Source: Methanogenium marinum
GTDB lineage: Archaea; Halobacteriota; Methanomicrobia; Methanomicrobiales; Methanomicrobiaceae
Direction: 5' to 3'
NCBI RefSeq assembly: GCF_028912405.1
Contig: NZ_JAKELO010000002.1
Span: 62,001 to 126,000, forward strand
DNA length: 64,000 bases
Part shown: piece after piece, positions 27,563-36,437 of the stretch
How positions within the stretch are numbered: position 1 is the stretch's first letter
Layout: the number at the start of each line of letters is the position of its first letter
The notes under the pieces: model-generated
What the model was told of the DNA's origin: nothing
Database searches by the model: none
The model's input: only the letters and a program-made list of their open reading frames with translations
Program-made: the position numbers and the translations under genes

Positions 27563-29742
27563 TCTTTCCTAGCCTCTGAAATCTGTGATAATAGCTTTTC
27601 AGCTAATTTTGGCTGTTTTTTAATTAGTTCTCCAAATACTTTTGGATTAAGATTTACTAGATCTGACAGTGATTCGGTCCCTTTTAAGATTTCCCGACGT
27701 CTCCTCGTAGTTTCAGCGTCCAAATTTCGAATTGAACTCAAATCAGGAAATTTAAATTTAAATTCTGGCTGATCATTTAGGATTTTATTAATTTCAATTT
27801 CAGCATCTAACATACCTTGGCCGACGCCGGTTATTCTGACCCAAGCTTTTGAACGTGAAATTGCGGTAAAAGCACGATTGCGGTTTTGTAACTCCTCAAC
27901 ATAATCATAGAGGGCCTCGAAACAGAATATATAAACAATGTATGATTCATTCCCTTTTGCACGAAAAACAGTTGATAATGTTACATTGTCAACTTCTCCA
28001 AAAGCACTTACGTCAGATCCCAAACCTGGAATTTTCGAACGAATATTCAGGTCAATTAGTTTCTTCTGAAGAGGGGGTAAATAATGCTTCATATGGATTC
28101 CATCCAAACAAATGGCCACTATATGTTCTGGTAATACATTTTCAACCTCTATATCGTGTTTTATAGAAGAAGCGATCCAATCCAATTCTTCATCTTTACC
28201 TTTAAAGGTCATTGTCAGTATTTCTGGATTAGATCCATTGTAGATCTCGGTAATTGGAGTTGGACTATTCTCGGGAGGTCGATAAATGGTAATTTCATTA
28301 CCTTCGACCAATTCTCCTTCTTTAACAATATATCCAAATGAATCCCAAGACTCTTTTGTGCTTAGGATTTGAATTGGTCCATCTGAACTGTATAATCCAA
28401 GTCCAATGGCATGCGCCAGCATTAATATTTTATGAGGACATCGGTAGGAACGATGCAGTACAAAATCTTTTTCGATACCCCCTGGGTACGGCTCTCCTTC
28501 AAGTGAGACTAGATCATTCCCATCATCATCTATGCCGAAAAGTTTTTTGGGAGATGGAATTTGCTCTCCAGATAAACTCTGAAGTTCGTCATAAACCCAA
28601 TATATGCAATGGTCAGATTTTGATAGTTTGTAGAGAAGTTGAAAGTATTCGGATTGAAAATCCTGCGCTTCGTCTACCATGATAAAATCATAGTATGGTT
28701 CAATATTCTTATTCAAAAGTTGTTTACAGCAGGCGGTGAATGGATGGTCTCGGTCTAATATTCGAGCTTCTTGGAGCTGAATTGGAGTTAGCCCATGTCG
28801 CATGCAGGTATCAAAATACACTCCTTGACGTGAATAGCCACCCCATGCATGGCGGATATGCAGATTGTCCCAATCCGGATCAATCTCGCTGTAGAACCTG
28901 TAAAATTTTGTAATAAGCGTACGGACTTGGTTATAAAGGCTTTGAGTATTGAATGTAAATAATATTTTTTTCTCAGGATATCTAAGATGTATATTGGCTG
29001 CCTTCATTGCCAGTAATACGGTTTTTCCAGTTCCGGCTAGACCACGTATTCTTTGAGGGCCTGGTGCTATTTGCAGGGCAGCCTTGGCCTGTTCTTCATC
29101 GAGTAATGCAATATATCTATCAATATATTTGATAGCATCACCAAGTTTATCCGCATCTTTATGGATTAACCCTGATCCTTTCGTTAATGGATGGATACCC
29201 TGTGCTATGGATTTTAAGGTTCGCCATTCTTCTTCTTTTAATTCTAAGTCTAATGGGCTTATTATGGGATTTATATTTCCATCTTTCCAGATAATTATTT
29301 CATCATTTAATTTATCTGGAAACTTATCTTCAAATTGAGCTTTATTAATGAGTGGGAAAGCAATTGCATGGATTGTTCCGAGTCTATATCTTAAAATACG
29401 GTGTTTATCAAATTTTGATTGAAGAGTTACTGCGAAGTCTTCTGCCTCATAAAATGGTGAATCAATCTCATTTCCATTTATTTTCCAAAAATTTTCATCA
29501 ATTGATTCGATATCTTCCAGTTGCCAAGAGAAGCAGCAAATTATTATTGGATTATGTTTTTTTGTAATAAGTGTAAATTCAGGTGATATTATGGACTCAG
29601 TCGTAAAGACAGGGTGTTTGTAGTAACAAACGCCTTCTGTGTCTGGGAATTTCTCCTCAATCCAAGACCAAATCCTTTTTGCTGGTTCATCCGTAGCATA
29701 CGTTGGGAGAGTAACATTAAGATCTATCATACGTCTAACCAT
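27559..29742 (-). CDS. Superfamily 1 (UvrD-like) helicase with degenerate nuclease-like N-terminus
   Basis: The 727-residue protein has Walker A GLAGTGKT (234-241), Walker B VDEAQDF (346-352) and C-terminal helicase motifs (VTLSTVFRAKGNE, RNRAFTAISRSKAWVRITG), so it is a UvrD/Rep-type ATPase that translocates on nucleic acid. Residues 40-130 look like a NERD-type nuclease fold that lacks the catalytic ExK. The start at 29742 has GGA 5-7 nt upstream; an ATG at 29730 is an alternative. It is followed by the DUF2290-like gene with a 4-nt overlap. Probably part of a defence module. Confidence 0.85.
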   Translation of the reverse strand: MVRRMIDLNVTLPTYATDEPAKRIWSWIEEKFPDTEGVCYYKHPVFTTESIISPEFTLITKKHNPIIICCFSWQLEDIESIDENFWKINGNEIDSPFYEAEDFAVTLQSKFDKHRILRYRLGTIHAIAFPLINKAQFEDKFPDKLNDEIIIWKDGNINPIISPLDLELKEEEWRTLKSIAQGIHPLTKGSGLIHKDADKLGDAIKYIDRYIALLDEEQAKAALQIAPGPQRIRGLAGTGKTVLLAMKAANIHLRYPEKKILFTFNTQSLYNQVRTLITKFYRFYSEIDPDWDNLHIRHAWGGYSRQGVYFDTCMRHGLTPIQLQEARILDRDHPFTACCKQLLNKNIEPYYDFIMVDEAQDFQSEYFQLLYKLSKSDHCIYWVYDELQSLSGEQIPSPKKLFGIDDDGNDLVSLEGEPYPGGIEKDFVLHRSYRCPHKILMLAHAIGLGLYSSDGPIQILSTKESWDSFGYIVKEGELVEGNEITIYRPPENSPTPITEIYNGSNPEILTMTFKGKDEELDWIASSIKHDIEVENVLPEHIVAICLDGIHMKHYLPPLQKKLIDLNIRSKIPGLGSDVSAFGEVDNVTLSTVFRAKGNESYIVYIFCFEALYDYVEELQNRNRAFTAISRSKAWVRITGVGQGMLDAEIEINKILNDQPEFKFKFPDLSSIRNLDAETTRRRREILKGTESLSDLVNLNPKVFGELIKKQPKLAEKLLSQISEARKE

Positions 29743-30012
29743 TTTATTCCTTAAATCAAGATGATAATAATCGAGGAGATTTTATCTTCTGAATTTATTG
29801 GATATTAGTTAGTATCAATACATAACAAATATCCTTTATTATATGCATTTTTCTTGAAGGGTCTTTTCAATTCTTGAGAGAAGATCTGGAGAAACCATTC
29901 GATCGAGATAGTAATACAACCAGATTAAAGAAATCAAGATCAGAATGATTCTGCATAATAGGACTTCGAAAATGGGGAAGAAGGTTTTCTTCAGAGCCGT
30001 TATTTCTCTTAT
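29743..30012. other. 270-nt spacer, no gene recognised
   Basis: AT-rich DNA between the helicase and GIY-YIG genes, presumably holding the helicase promoter. No conserved frame. Confidence 0.4.
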
Positions 30013-30909
30013 TCAAAACTGCCGTTTCGGTGGTCCGCCTGTCCGCTCCACCCAGGCACCAATACAATCATTCTCCCATTCGAACCGCTGGTAATGTTCC
30101 GTCATATCTGGACAGAGCACATGTGATACCCGGACTTCTTCGTCCCGGAATGTCTTCACATGAGAGGTCAGGCGGGAACGCAGACTCTTCGTCTCGCCGA
30201 TGTAGATCACTTCTCCAGATGGGTTCATCATCATGTAGAGGGCGGGCCATTCAGAAAATTTTGTCAGGGATTCTTTCTGCAAGGGCAGTGGTGGCTCCCA
30301 GGCAAGACCCATCCAGTTTCCTTCCTCCGGGCTGCCGGTGTTGTGCAGAGGAGAGGACGATGGGCCCGCTGCTGAGTTGATCTCTCCTGCTGGCAGCCGT
30401 CCTCCTCGCCTACCCGCTGAACGATTTGTTGACCGGGAATAATGCGGATGAAATCGTCCATGATTGCAGAGGGTGGATGAGCCGTGTTCACACCGGTATT
30501 TCCAGAGGAGGTATGCCTCTTGCCCCATCCGGTGTCGTCGTCCGTCACTGCCACCGTGGTTCGGCAACGGGGCAACTGAAACTTCGAAATCACAGCCCTC
30601 TGTATCCCGCCATGCCCAGAGGGACTGAGCGGCAGTGTGAGGATCGTTCCACGGCATTTCATCGGGAGAATTGTAGAAAACCCGGAGTTCCCGCATCCTC
30701 TGACGGAGTGATCGGCCCGTCTGACCGATGTATGCAAGGATCTTCCCGTCTACTGGTCGGGCCCGGTAGAGCCCCGGCTCTGTTGGGATGCGGGAGAGGT
30801 CGCGGTGTTTGTTTTCCAGGGGGACCCATCTGGTCCAGGAGAGACCGCCCCAGGATGGCGTGAGGTATGACGGGGGGATCTGGTCTTCGGAGGGGTTTGC
30901 AGTTGTCAT
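30013..30909 (-). CDS. Protein with two GIY-YIG nuclease domains
   Basis: The 298-residue protein has two GIY-YIG-type signatures: GLYRARPVDGKILAYIGQTGRSLRQRM (about residues 45-72) and ALYMMMNPSGEVIYIGETKSLRSRL (about 226-250). The second has the better YIG...R layout; the first tyrosine of the GIY element is kept in both. A proline- and serine-rich linker separates them. Such domains nick or cut DNA in repair, restriction and homing. It is the outermost gene inside the inverted repeat pair, 48 nt from arm 2. GC content is higher than in the neighbouring helicase gene, so it probably has a separate origin. Confidence 0.75.
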   Translation of the reverse strand: MTTANPSEDQIPPSYLTPSWGGLSWTRWVPLENKHRDLSRIPTEPGLYRARPVDGKILAYIGQTGRSLRQRMRELRVFYNSPDEMPWNDPHTAAQSLWAWRDTEGCDFEVSVAPLPNHGGSDGRRHRMGQEAYLLWKYRCEHGSSTLCNHGRFHPHYSRSTNRSAGRRGGRLPAGEINSAAGPSSSPLHNTGSPEEGNWMGLAWEPPLPLQKESLTKFSEWPALYMMMNPSGEVIYIGETKSLRSRLTSHVKTFRDEEVRVSHVLCPDMTEHYQRFEWENDCIGAWVERTGGPPKRQF

Positions 30910-30957
30910 GGGTGGTTTCAGGTAATGAAGAGTTGAATGTGATAGGTTAAGAATGGC

Positions 30958-31113
30958 CCGCCGCTGGAACGTGACTGCCGCAGCAGTGACGTGGAAGCGG
31001 TACCTCAGGGAGCTGACAGACGCCGCAGCGGCCGTGAGCGTTTGGTGTATCCGTACAAGGAGGCAGGTAGGGAAGGGAGGCCGTTGCCCCGAAGGGTGAA
31101 CGGCCGTTTGGAT
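30958..31113. repeat. Inverted repeat arm 2 (~155 bp, GC-rich)
   Basis: Reverse complement of arm 1 at 26666-26820. Together the arms enclose about 4.1 kb holding the DUF2290-like gene, the helicase gene and the GIY-YIG gene. Confidence 0.85.
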
Positions 31114-31202
31114 TGAGAAAGAGGGTGATTGATTTAGATTTGTTCACATAATGAGATAATTTGAGTTCTGTGTTTGGTAAATTGTTGCAATTTTCTTCAT
31201 TA

Positions 31203-31469
31203 TTATAAGTCACTAACCAACCCAAGTCCTGCTCCAAATGCTAAATATATTATTCCACTGATAAAATCACCACCCAGAAATTCCCAGCAACCACTCCCAA
31301 AGCCGAAAATGTCGCATGGAACCATGATGAATAGAATAATTAGACCATATAATACAAAGAGGCCTCCAATAAAACTCAATAGTCCAGTTATCTTTGCAAT
31401 AACAAGTAATATGAAACCTATTATGAGAACAAATATATTATTTAATAAAATTAATGTAAGGAAATCCAT
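31203..31469 (-). CDS. Small membrane protein
   Basis: The 88-residue protein has three hydrophobic helices (IFVLIIGFILLVIAKI, FIGGLFVLYGLIILFIMV and SGIIYLAFGAGLGLV) and two cysteines between the second and third. No family is recognised, and no clear ribosome site is seen. The strongly hydrophobic, regular composition is the only evidence that it is real. Confidence 0.5.
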   Translation of the reverse strand: MDFLTLILLNNIFVLIIGFILLVIAKITGLLSFIGGLFVLYGLIILFIMVPCDIFGFGSGCWEFLGGDFISGIIYLAFGAGLGLVSDL

Positions 31470-31755
31470 AATTATTGAATATTCATTAGGTCCAACGATA
31501 AATGTGCCGAATCTATATTCTATAGAATTTCTTTAAAGCGCATAGAATTAAGAATTAGCATTGCTCCAGTGTCCTGTTCGGCAGTTATGGAATCTCTTTT
31601 TTTTACTATTAGACATTATATAATTAATATTACGATGGGCGAATACAATATTCCAGAAAAATTCAAACATTTTTACTATAAAAATCAGGACAGGGTATCC
31701 GAAGATCCCTTGGCTTGAATATTATAGTAATGGACAGAATAGAAAATATGAAAAA

Positions 31756-31840
31756 TGCGAGCGGCAGGATTCGAACCTGCGGACTCCTGCGAGATCGGAT
31801 CTTAAGTCCGACTCCTTTGGCCAAGCTCGGAAACGCTCGC
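31756..31840 (-). tRNA. tRNA-Leu (anticodon UAA)
   Basis: An 85-nt class II tRNA with acceptor stem GCGAGCG/CGCTCGC, anticodon loop CTTAAGA between TCGGA/TCCGA stems, a long variable arm, and the T loop GGTTCGAATCC. No encoded CCA. It lies at the edge of a stretch of decayed genes, a usual integration site for mobile elements. Confidence 0.95.
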
Positions 31841-32107
31841 ACAAAAATGTGCATATTCTATTGGTCGCTCTTTTGTTATAGATTTTAAAGTAATCTACTG
31901 TCAACAGGTATAAGTAAATCTTAATTCCAGCGCCTTTGACCGGGCCTGGCCAGACTATCCTCGCACATAAGAACCGGGATGCGAAACATAATTCTCCCCG
32001 TGATAGTGCTTCGGACCCCCCAAACCCCGTAGGGATGAACCAAATACCCTTTCTCTCATACCCACCATAACAGCTAAACCCAATTCCACAATTTATTAGA
32101 CATATGT
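31841..32107. other. Spacer with no recognised gene
   Basis: About 270 nt between tRNA-Leu and the DUF1016 remnant. It contains open frames of odd composition and no conserved motif; probably eroded sequence. Confidence 0.4.
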
Positions 32108-32724
32108 CTAAAAATTTAGACATGCGTAAAAGGAAATCAAACGTGTATGAATCTTTGATTTACTATTGTACCAAGACAAATTGCGGAGCAGGCAGGGCAA
32201 AGAGAAGCTGGTAATCGCTTTTCCTTTGCGGTTATAGAAATGGCTCTGAACCTGATGGGTTAAAACATTCCTGCTCCAGTTGTGCTCAATGGTTTTTCTG
32301 ACATCGAAGAGAGCTTCATCAACCGTATTGCACTTTGAAATAATCACCTGATTGTGTGTCCCCACGGGATCTGTGTCAAAAGGTGCACAGCCTGTGCACC
32401 ATTTTTATCTCCATTAGCAGGAGGCATACCCTCCGACTCAATTCGGGTACAGCCTGTACCCAAATTTGCAAGTTCCCTGCTGTAAAAGTGATACCAGCGG
32501 CGGATATGCTTAAGGTTCCCCCCAGAAAAGCCTTTCATCTCAGGAAATTCCGCCATTAAATTATGACTCGGACGGGCCAGAAAACCGCTTCCCCATGCTG
32601 CGGACTTCTGCTTCTCAACACTATCTGCACCAGGCTGCCAGTAGAACTCCGGTAATGCGGTGTTCACCGATACAGCGCCTTTAGCTGTGCCTGACGCAGT
32701 CCTGACTTTAAATCCACAAGTCAT
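32108..32724 (-). pseudogene. DUF1016 (YhcG-type) nuclease gene, frameshifted and truncated
   Basis: The first frame (32724 down to about 32350) reads into FPEMKGFSGGNLKHIRRWYHFYS and VHLLTQIPWGH, typical of the N-terminal DUF1016 domain. The next part, in a different frame (from about 32365), reads NQVIISK, RKTIEHNWSRNVLTHQVQS and GKAITSF, the following part of the same family. An extra AC in a CACACA run (CACA expected) near 32353-32358 explains the shift. The C-terminal PD-(D/E)xK catalytic domain is missing. It is therefore a broken gene. Confidence 0.8.
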
Positions 32725-32810
32725 AGCGTATAGTCCTCATCAAACCGGATGGATTTTGGCAGATTTCAACAGAGACCCAATTTCAATAAATTTTGACACC
32801 AGTTTCCAAC

Positions 32811-33653
32811 TCAATTAAAAGCTGCATGAAGAGACGCTGAAAGACTTTCTCTGAATACTGCCCACCCCTCCGGTGTATTCAGATCCGATGATAAAATTAC
32901 TGATTCAATATACAACGGAATCTTCAGTTCCTCACCGGCAGGACCAACACATTCAAAGAAAAACGTCCCGTACTCCCTGTCATCAATATCCGGATAAAGA
33001 AGCACCCCTGCCTTTGCCCGGAGTTTTGTCACATACGCATACATCTGATACATATCCGCCTGCGAGACACCAAATTTACGGTCCTCTTCATCAAGAATCT
33101 TGTACTTTGTATCGATCACGAAAACGGTTTTATTCTGCCTGATTACCATATCAGGAATCAGCCGAAAAACACCACCGGAATGTTCCTTTGTGGCAAGGTT
33201 TCCAATATATTTCTGTGGTTGAATTTCAGGATTGCAGTGAAAGAAATATCGGGGGTCACTCTGCAGCACAACGGCGATAAACTCCTCAAAGAGCGTATCC
33301 ATCGGTATCATGAGTGAGAATGATTCCACTTCGGATGCCTGCAGGGTAAGTGTTGAATGAGAGAGAAATATCCGGCAGAATCTGATGAAAGGTTCATACA
33401 TACGGTTGAGACGATTGAAGACGATACGATCTATGTCAACGACTCTTACCGGCTCTGATTCAACCTCGTCAAGAGAGTTTACTACCGAACGAAGAAGACG
33501 GATTGTCTCAAAATTCTGCTGCTGGCTGCATTGCCCACAATTATGGCAGGTGTTAGCCAGTACATCCCATCGCCATCCCGATATGCCCCTCCTCCCTGTA
33601 TGGCCTGTCACGTGCGAGGTGAGTGCTCCATGGTGGGATGGACTCCACACCAC
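32811..33653 (-). pseudogene. McrC-like restriction component, 5' truncated
   Basis: Residues 50-280 of this frame match the C-terminal half of McrC-family proteins: FETIRLLRSVVNSL, the D and ExK-type site in RLIPDMVIRQNKTVFVIDTKYK (PD-(D/E)xK) and ADMYQMYAYVTKLRAKAGVLLYP. McrC supplies the nuclease that cuts modified DNA with the GTPase McrB. The first 50 residues look unlike McrC and no mcrB gene is near, so the 5' part was probably lost. An active truncated protein cannot be excluded. Confidence 0.7.
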
Positions 33654-33771
33654 CTTGCTCGTAATCAGATGAGATACTCGTGTAATAAGGGGTCTTTCAT
33701 GGCAATGGCCTTGTGTGAGGGACTGATTTAGCTCTCTTTATACATGCGCCCTGAAACAGTGATGAAACATA

Positions 33772-33781
33772 TACGTATATA
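33772..33781 (+). promoter_or_regulatory. TATA box candidate for the betaine-binding protein gene
   Basis: ACGTATATAG lies about 75 nt before the TTG start of the lipoprotein gene, giving a leader of roughly 50 nt. Confidence 0.35.
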
Positions 33782-33854
33782 GACTCCAATCATACTTTTT
33801 TAATCAATCCAGAATCGTTATCCGACGGTTTTTTGACGAAATGGATGTGTATAT

Positions 33855-34721
33855 TTGCTAAATTTAAAATTGAAAGAAATTTTTCTTGTTTTGTTAGTTT
33901 TGCTCAGTGCAATTCTGGTTGTTGGTTGCACAAATAATGCCGCTGAACCCACAAAAGAGGTGTCCATTGGCTATATTCTCTGGGATACGGAGATTGCAAG
34001 TGTCAATGTATTAAAGAACGTATATGAGCAGGCGGGCTACGATGTCGAACTCGATGCCGTTGATGTTGGTCCTCTGTACCAGGCACTTTCTGATGGGAAG
34101 GTTGACATGACCATCTCGTCATGGATGCCTACTGCGCAAGCAAGCTACTGGGATACCTACGGTGACTCGATTGATGATGTTGGTACGAACCTTGATGGAG
34201 TAAAGATTGGTCTTGTGGTTCCGTCGTATGTGACCATTGACTCGATAGACGAGTTGAACAGTGTTGCAGACAAGTTTGATAACGAGATCACTGGCGTCGA
34301 GCCGGGTGCAGGCATGATGGGACTGACCGAGAAGGCAATTGAGGACTATAATCTTGACTACACACTTCTTGCATCATCGTGCTATGGCATGGAAGCAGAA
34401 CTCACTGATGCATACGCAAAAGAAGAGTGGATCGTTATCATCGGCTGGACACCCCACTGGATGTTTGTCCGCTATGACCTGAAGTTCCTTGAAGACCCCT
34501 GGGGTCTCTATGGTGGTGAGGAGCATCTCGAAAGTCTTGCCCGTCTGGGCTTTAAGGAAGATGATCCTGAGGCATACGCCATTCTTGAGCGTTTCCACTG
34601 GACTATTGATGATATGGAATCTGTGTTATTTGCAGTTGAGGACGGCGCAACCCCAGAGGATGCCGCACAGGCATGGATAGATGCAAACCCGGAAACTGTA
34701 AACTACTGGATCAACGGTTAA
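33855..34721 (+). CDS. Glycine betaine-type ABC transporter substrate-binding lipoprotein (OpuAC)
   Basis: The 288-residue protein has a lipoprotein signal (hydrophobic FLVLLVLLSAILVV then GC, lipid-anchored at Cys25) and an OpuAC/ProX domain: SIGYILWDTEIASVNVLKNVYEQAGYDVE, SSWMPTAQASYWDTYG, WTPHWMF, with the aromatic residues that cage quaternary amines. It would bind an osmolyte such as glycine betaine at the cell surface. No permease or ATPase gene is adjacent. The start is TTG (33855, or 33870); no ATG is in frame. Confidence 0.88.
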   Translation: MLNLKLKEIFLVLLVLLSAILVVGCTNNAAEPTKEVSIGYILWDTEIASVNVLKNVYEQAGYDVELDAVDVGPLYQALSDGKVDMTISSWMPTAQASYWDTYGDSIDDVGTNLDGVKIGLVVPSYVTIDSIDELNSVADKFDNEITGVEPGAGMMGLTEKAIEDYNLDYTLLASSCYGMEAELTDAYAKEEWIVIIGWTPHWMFVRYDLKFLEDPWGLYGGEEHLESLARLGFKEDDPEAYAILERFHWTIDDMESVLFAVEDGATPEDAAQAWIDANPETVNYWING

Positions 34722-34733
34722 TTACCCCAAACC

Positions 34734-34741
34734 TTTTTTTT
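34734..34741 (+). terminator. T-run terminator
   Basis: Eight T residues follow the lipoprotein stop by 12 nt, with no hairpin. Confidence 0.45.
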
Positions 34742-34768
34742 AAGATGCCTCCCGCCGGGTGTGCTGTG

Positions 34769-34890
34769 GGCACTGTCGGAAAATCCAGTTATCATTGATC
34801 ATCCTTAAGCAGCAATTATTTTTTCAGCTGATTTGAACCGGGATAATCTATTTCGTACTCTCCTGTCTCACTGAAAAATCCGACAGTGCC
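34769..34890. repeat. 12-bp perfect inverted repeat with a ~98-nt loop
   Basis: GGCACTGTCGGA (34769-34780) and TCCGACAGTGCC (34879-34890) are exact reverse complements. The position, between a terminator and hicB, suggests the ends of a small element or a long-range hairpin. No frame inside looks real. Confidence 0.5.
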
Positions 34891-34954
34891 TTACGAACGG
34901 CACCTGTATGAAGTAAGAGAACGCGCAAAACGCGATTTGAATTAGTTATTTCCA

Positions 34955-34970
34955 AATTACGTCCGTAATT
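34955..34970. promoter_or_regulatory. Palindrome upstream of hicB, possible operator
   Basis: AATTACG-TC-CGTAATT is a perfect 7+7 bp palindrome about 33 nt before hicB. Toxin-antitoxin operons are usually repressed by their antitoxin at such sites, but this HicB has no visible DNA-binding domain, so the role is a guess. Confidence 0.3.
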
Positions 34971-35002
34971 ACATAATCAGGACCTGTTTTTTCCTTAGAT
35001 GT

Positions 35003-35227
35003 TTGGTGTTTGACTATAATTGCCTGATTGAAAAAGATGAGGACGGCTATTACTATGCTTCTGTCCCTTCCCTGCCGGGATGTTTCACACAGGCAAAATC
35101 ATATGATGAACTCATAAAACGCCTTACTGAGGCAATAACGTTCTACCTTGAAGCAAACGAACCCCCTGAACCTGATAAAGAGAGGGAGTTTATGGGGGTA
35201 CAGATAATTGAAATTGGGTTCAGTTAA
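35003..35227 (+). CDS. hicB: HicB-family antitoxin
   Basis: The 74-residue protein is the short form of HicB: IEKDEDGYYYASVPSLPGCFTQAKSYDELIKRLTEAITFYLE is the RNase H-like antitoxin core. It would neutralise the HicA mRNA interferase. There is no C-terminal DNA-binding domain. The start is TTG at 35003 or GTG at 35006. The next gene is a broken hicA that overlaps its end. Confidence 0.82.
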   Translation: MVFDYNCLIEKDEDGYYYASVPSLPGCFTQAKSYDELIKRLTEAITFYLEANEPPEPDKEREFMGVQIIEIGFS

Positions 35228-35441
35228 GGCTAAAGAGGTCATAAAAATACTCGAAAAAACCGGATTTTCGTTTTTTCGATTTCCCGGCAGAAAAGCAGAC
35301 ATATCATCCTTAAAATCAGGACGGAAGAAGCGTTGTGATACCTGTTAATCCTGGAGAAGATCTGGGCAGGGGAATTATACTGCGTGCAATCATTCGGCAG
35401 GCAGGTCTTACCCGTGAAGAGTTTCTGAAACGACTGAAGTG
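35214..35441 (+). pseudogene. hicA toxin gene with two frameshifts
   Basis: Pieces of HicA appear in three frames in order: SVKAKEVIKILEKTGFSFFRF, then RQKSRHIILK, then QDGRSVVIPVNPGEDLGRGIILRAIIRQAGLTREEFLKRL. Each shift fits one missing base in a short homopolymer (TTTCCC near 35280 and AAAA near 35313). The toxin is thus inactive, unless both are sequencing errors. It overlaps the hicB end, as in intact hicBA pairs. Confidence 0.75.
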
Positions 35442-35478
35442 ACTTTTTTTGCTCTTGCACCTATTTGATAGCCCATTA

Positions 35479-35586
35479 TCACCTGATGTGGCCGGACCAC
35501 TGCATTTCGTTTTTGATAAATGCCAAATTTGGTATCAGCGGTTTGAATGCCATCAGTGGGTCAAATATCTCAATCGTTCTTCACAT
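35479..35586 (-). pseudogene. EVE-domain gene fragment
   Basis: Reading the minus strand gives TIEIFDP...FKPLIPNLAFIKN...QWSGHIR then stop, closely matching the C-terminal part of the intact EVE protein at 41845-42300 (TIEIFDP, FKPLIPKLAFIKN, QWSGHIRG). The DNA is alike over about 100 bp. It is a relic of a second copy. Confidence 0.75.
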
Positions 35587-36379
35587 CACGATTCCAAAAT
35601 TTTTCAGTTTCACAATACGGCCCAGATCTTCCATACCCCAAAAAAACAGAATAAAAAAGGGTTGATTCAATTTGGCAGCTTCAGTCTGTAGAATGTCACT
35701 GCCTGGCCGTAACTCCACACACAAATAAATTCAGTTCATTTTTCTACCCACATAAAACACCGAAGAGCAATCAATTAATCAATCAATCATCCCGAAAAAA
35801 ACGAATCCCCACCATTTTCCAGTACAATTCATCCTTTCCCTTTCACCACGCAGACTTCTTCTTTATGCCATTTCCCCACCCTTTTTTTCTTGTGCACAGT
35901 GCGTTCCATGCACAGGAAATGATCTCCATGAACGAAATCGAAGAACCAAAAAACCGGTATCTGAATACCAGCCCGGGCCAGCCATCCACACCTGTCCGGG
36001 AGAACTGCAGTGCAAAAGAAAAGTGCAAAAACAGTGCAGAAGAACAGAACAAAAGAACAGAACAAAAACCAACTGGTCAAAACCCGGCAGATTCAGTCAA
36101 CAAAAGAGGTGAGTGCATGCAACCTACAGATACCAAAAACAGAATAAAGAATAGCAACCCCACAACAAGACCATGCACCAACGTATGATACGTTGTATCT
36201 AATCCACTTTGGCACAATTATAACCTGTATGGATAGGATATAGGGAAGTGTAGGTATCTTTTTCCGTCTTGTTTTTCATCATCCTTTATAAAAGAGAATT
36301 CCCATAATCGAAAGGGAGGCGAGTGTTACCCTCTTGTCCGGATGGAGTTCGTCACGGCCATCATGTCTTAAGTTAGAGA
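35587..36379. other. About 790 nt without a convincing gene
   Basis: AT-rich, with simple-sequence stretches (AATC repeats near 35770; A/G-rich repeats near 36010-36070). The open frames here have low-complexity composition and no signal for translation. I see no RNA gene. Confidence 0.45.
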
Positions 36380-36437
36380 AATGTGTACAAAACGCACAAA
36401 ATACATTGTAAAAATGTGTACCAGACACACATAATAT
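36380..36437. promoter_or_regulatory. Paired TGTGT...ACACA operator-like repeats before the DUF4143 ATPase gene
   Basis: Two imperfect direct copies of AATGTGTAC(A/C)A(A/G)AC(G/A)CACA lie at 36380-36404 and 36412-36437. The second is a clean palindrome, TGTGT-ACCAG-ACACA. A TATA-like ATAATATATAC overlaps its end (about 36431-36441). This is a plausible repressor-controlled promoter. Confidence 0.4.

Noticed and set aside
30264..30737. 157-codon minus-strand frame inside the GIY-YIG gene
   Set aside because: It is an alternative reading of a GC-rich gene whose proper frame has both GIY-YIG motifs.
31722..32123. 133-codon minus-strand frame running through tRNA-Leu
   Set aside because: It overlaps the tRNA gene completely and has no family resemblance.
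35865..36188. 107-codon plus-strand frame, and 83-codon minus-strand frames over the same DNA
   Set aside because: Composition is low-complexity (K/N/Q-rich or F/C-rich), there is no ribosome site, and nothing resembles a family.
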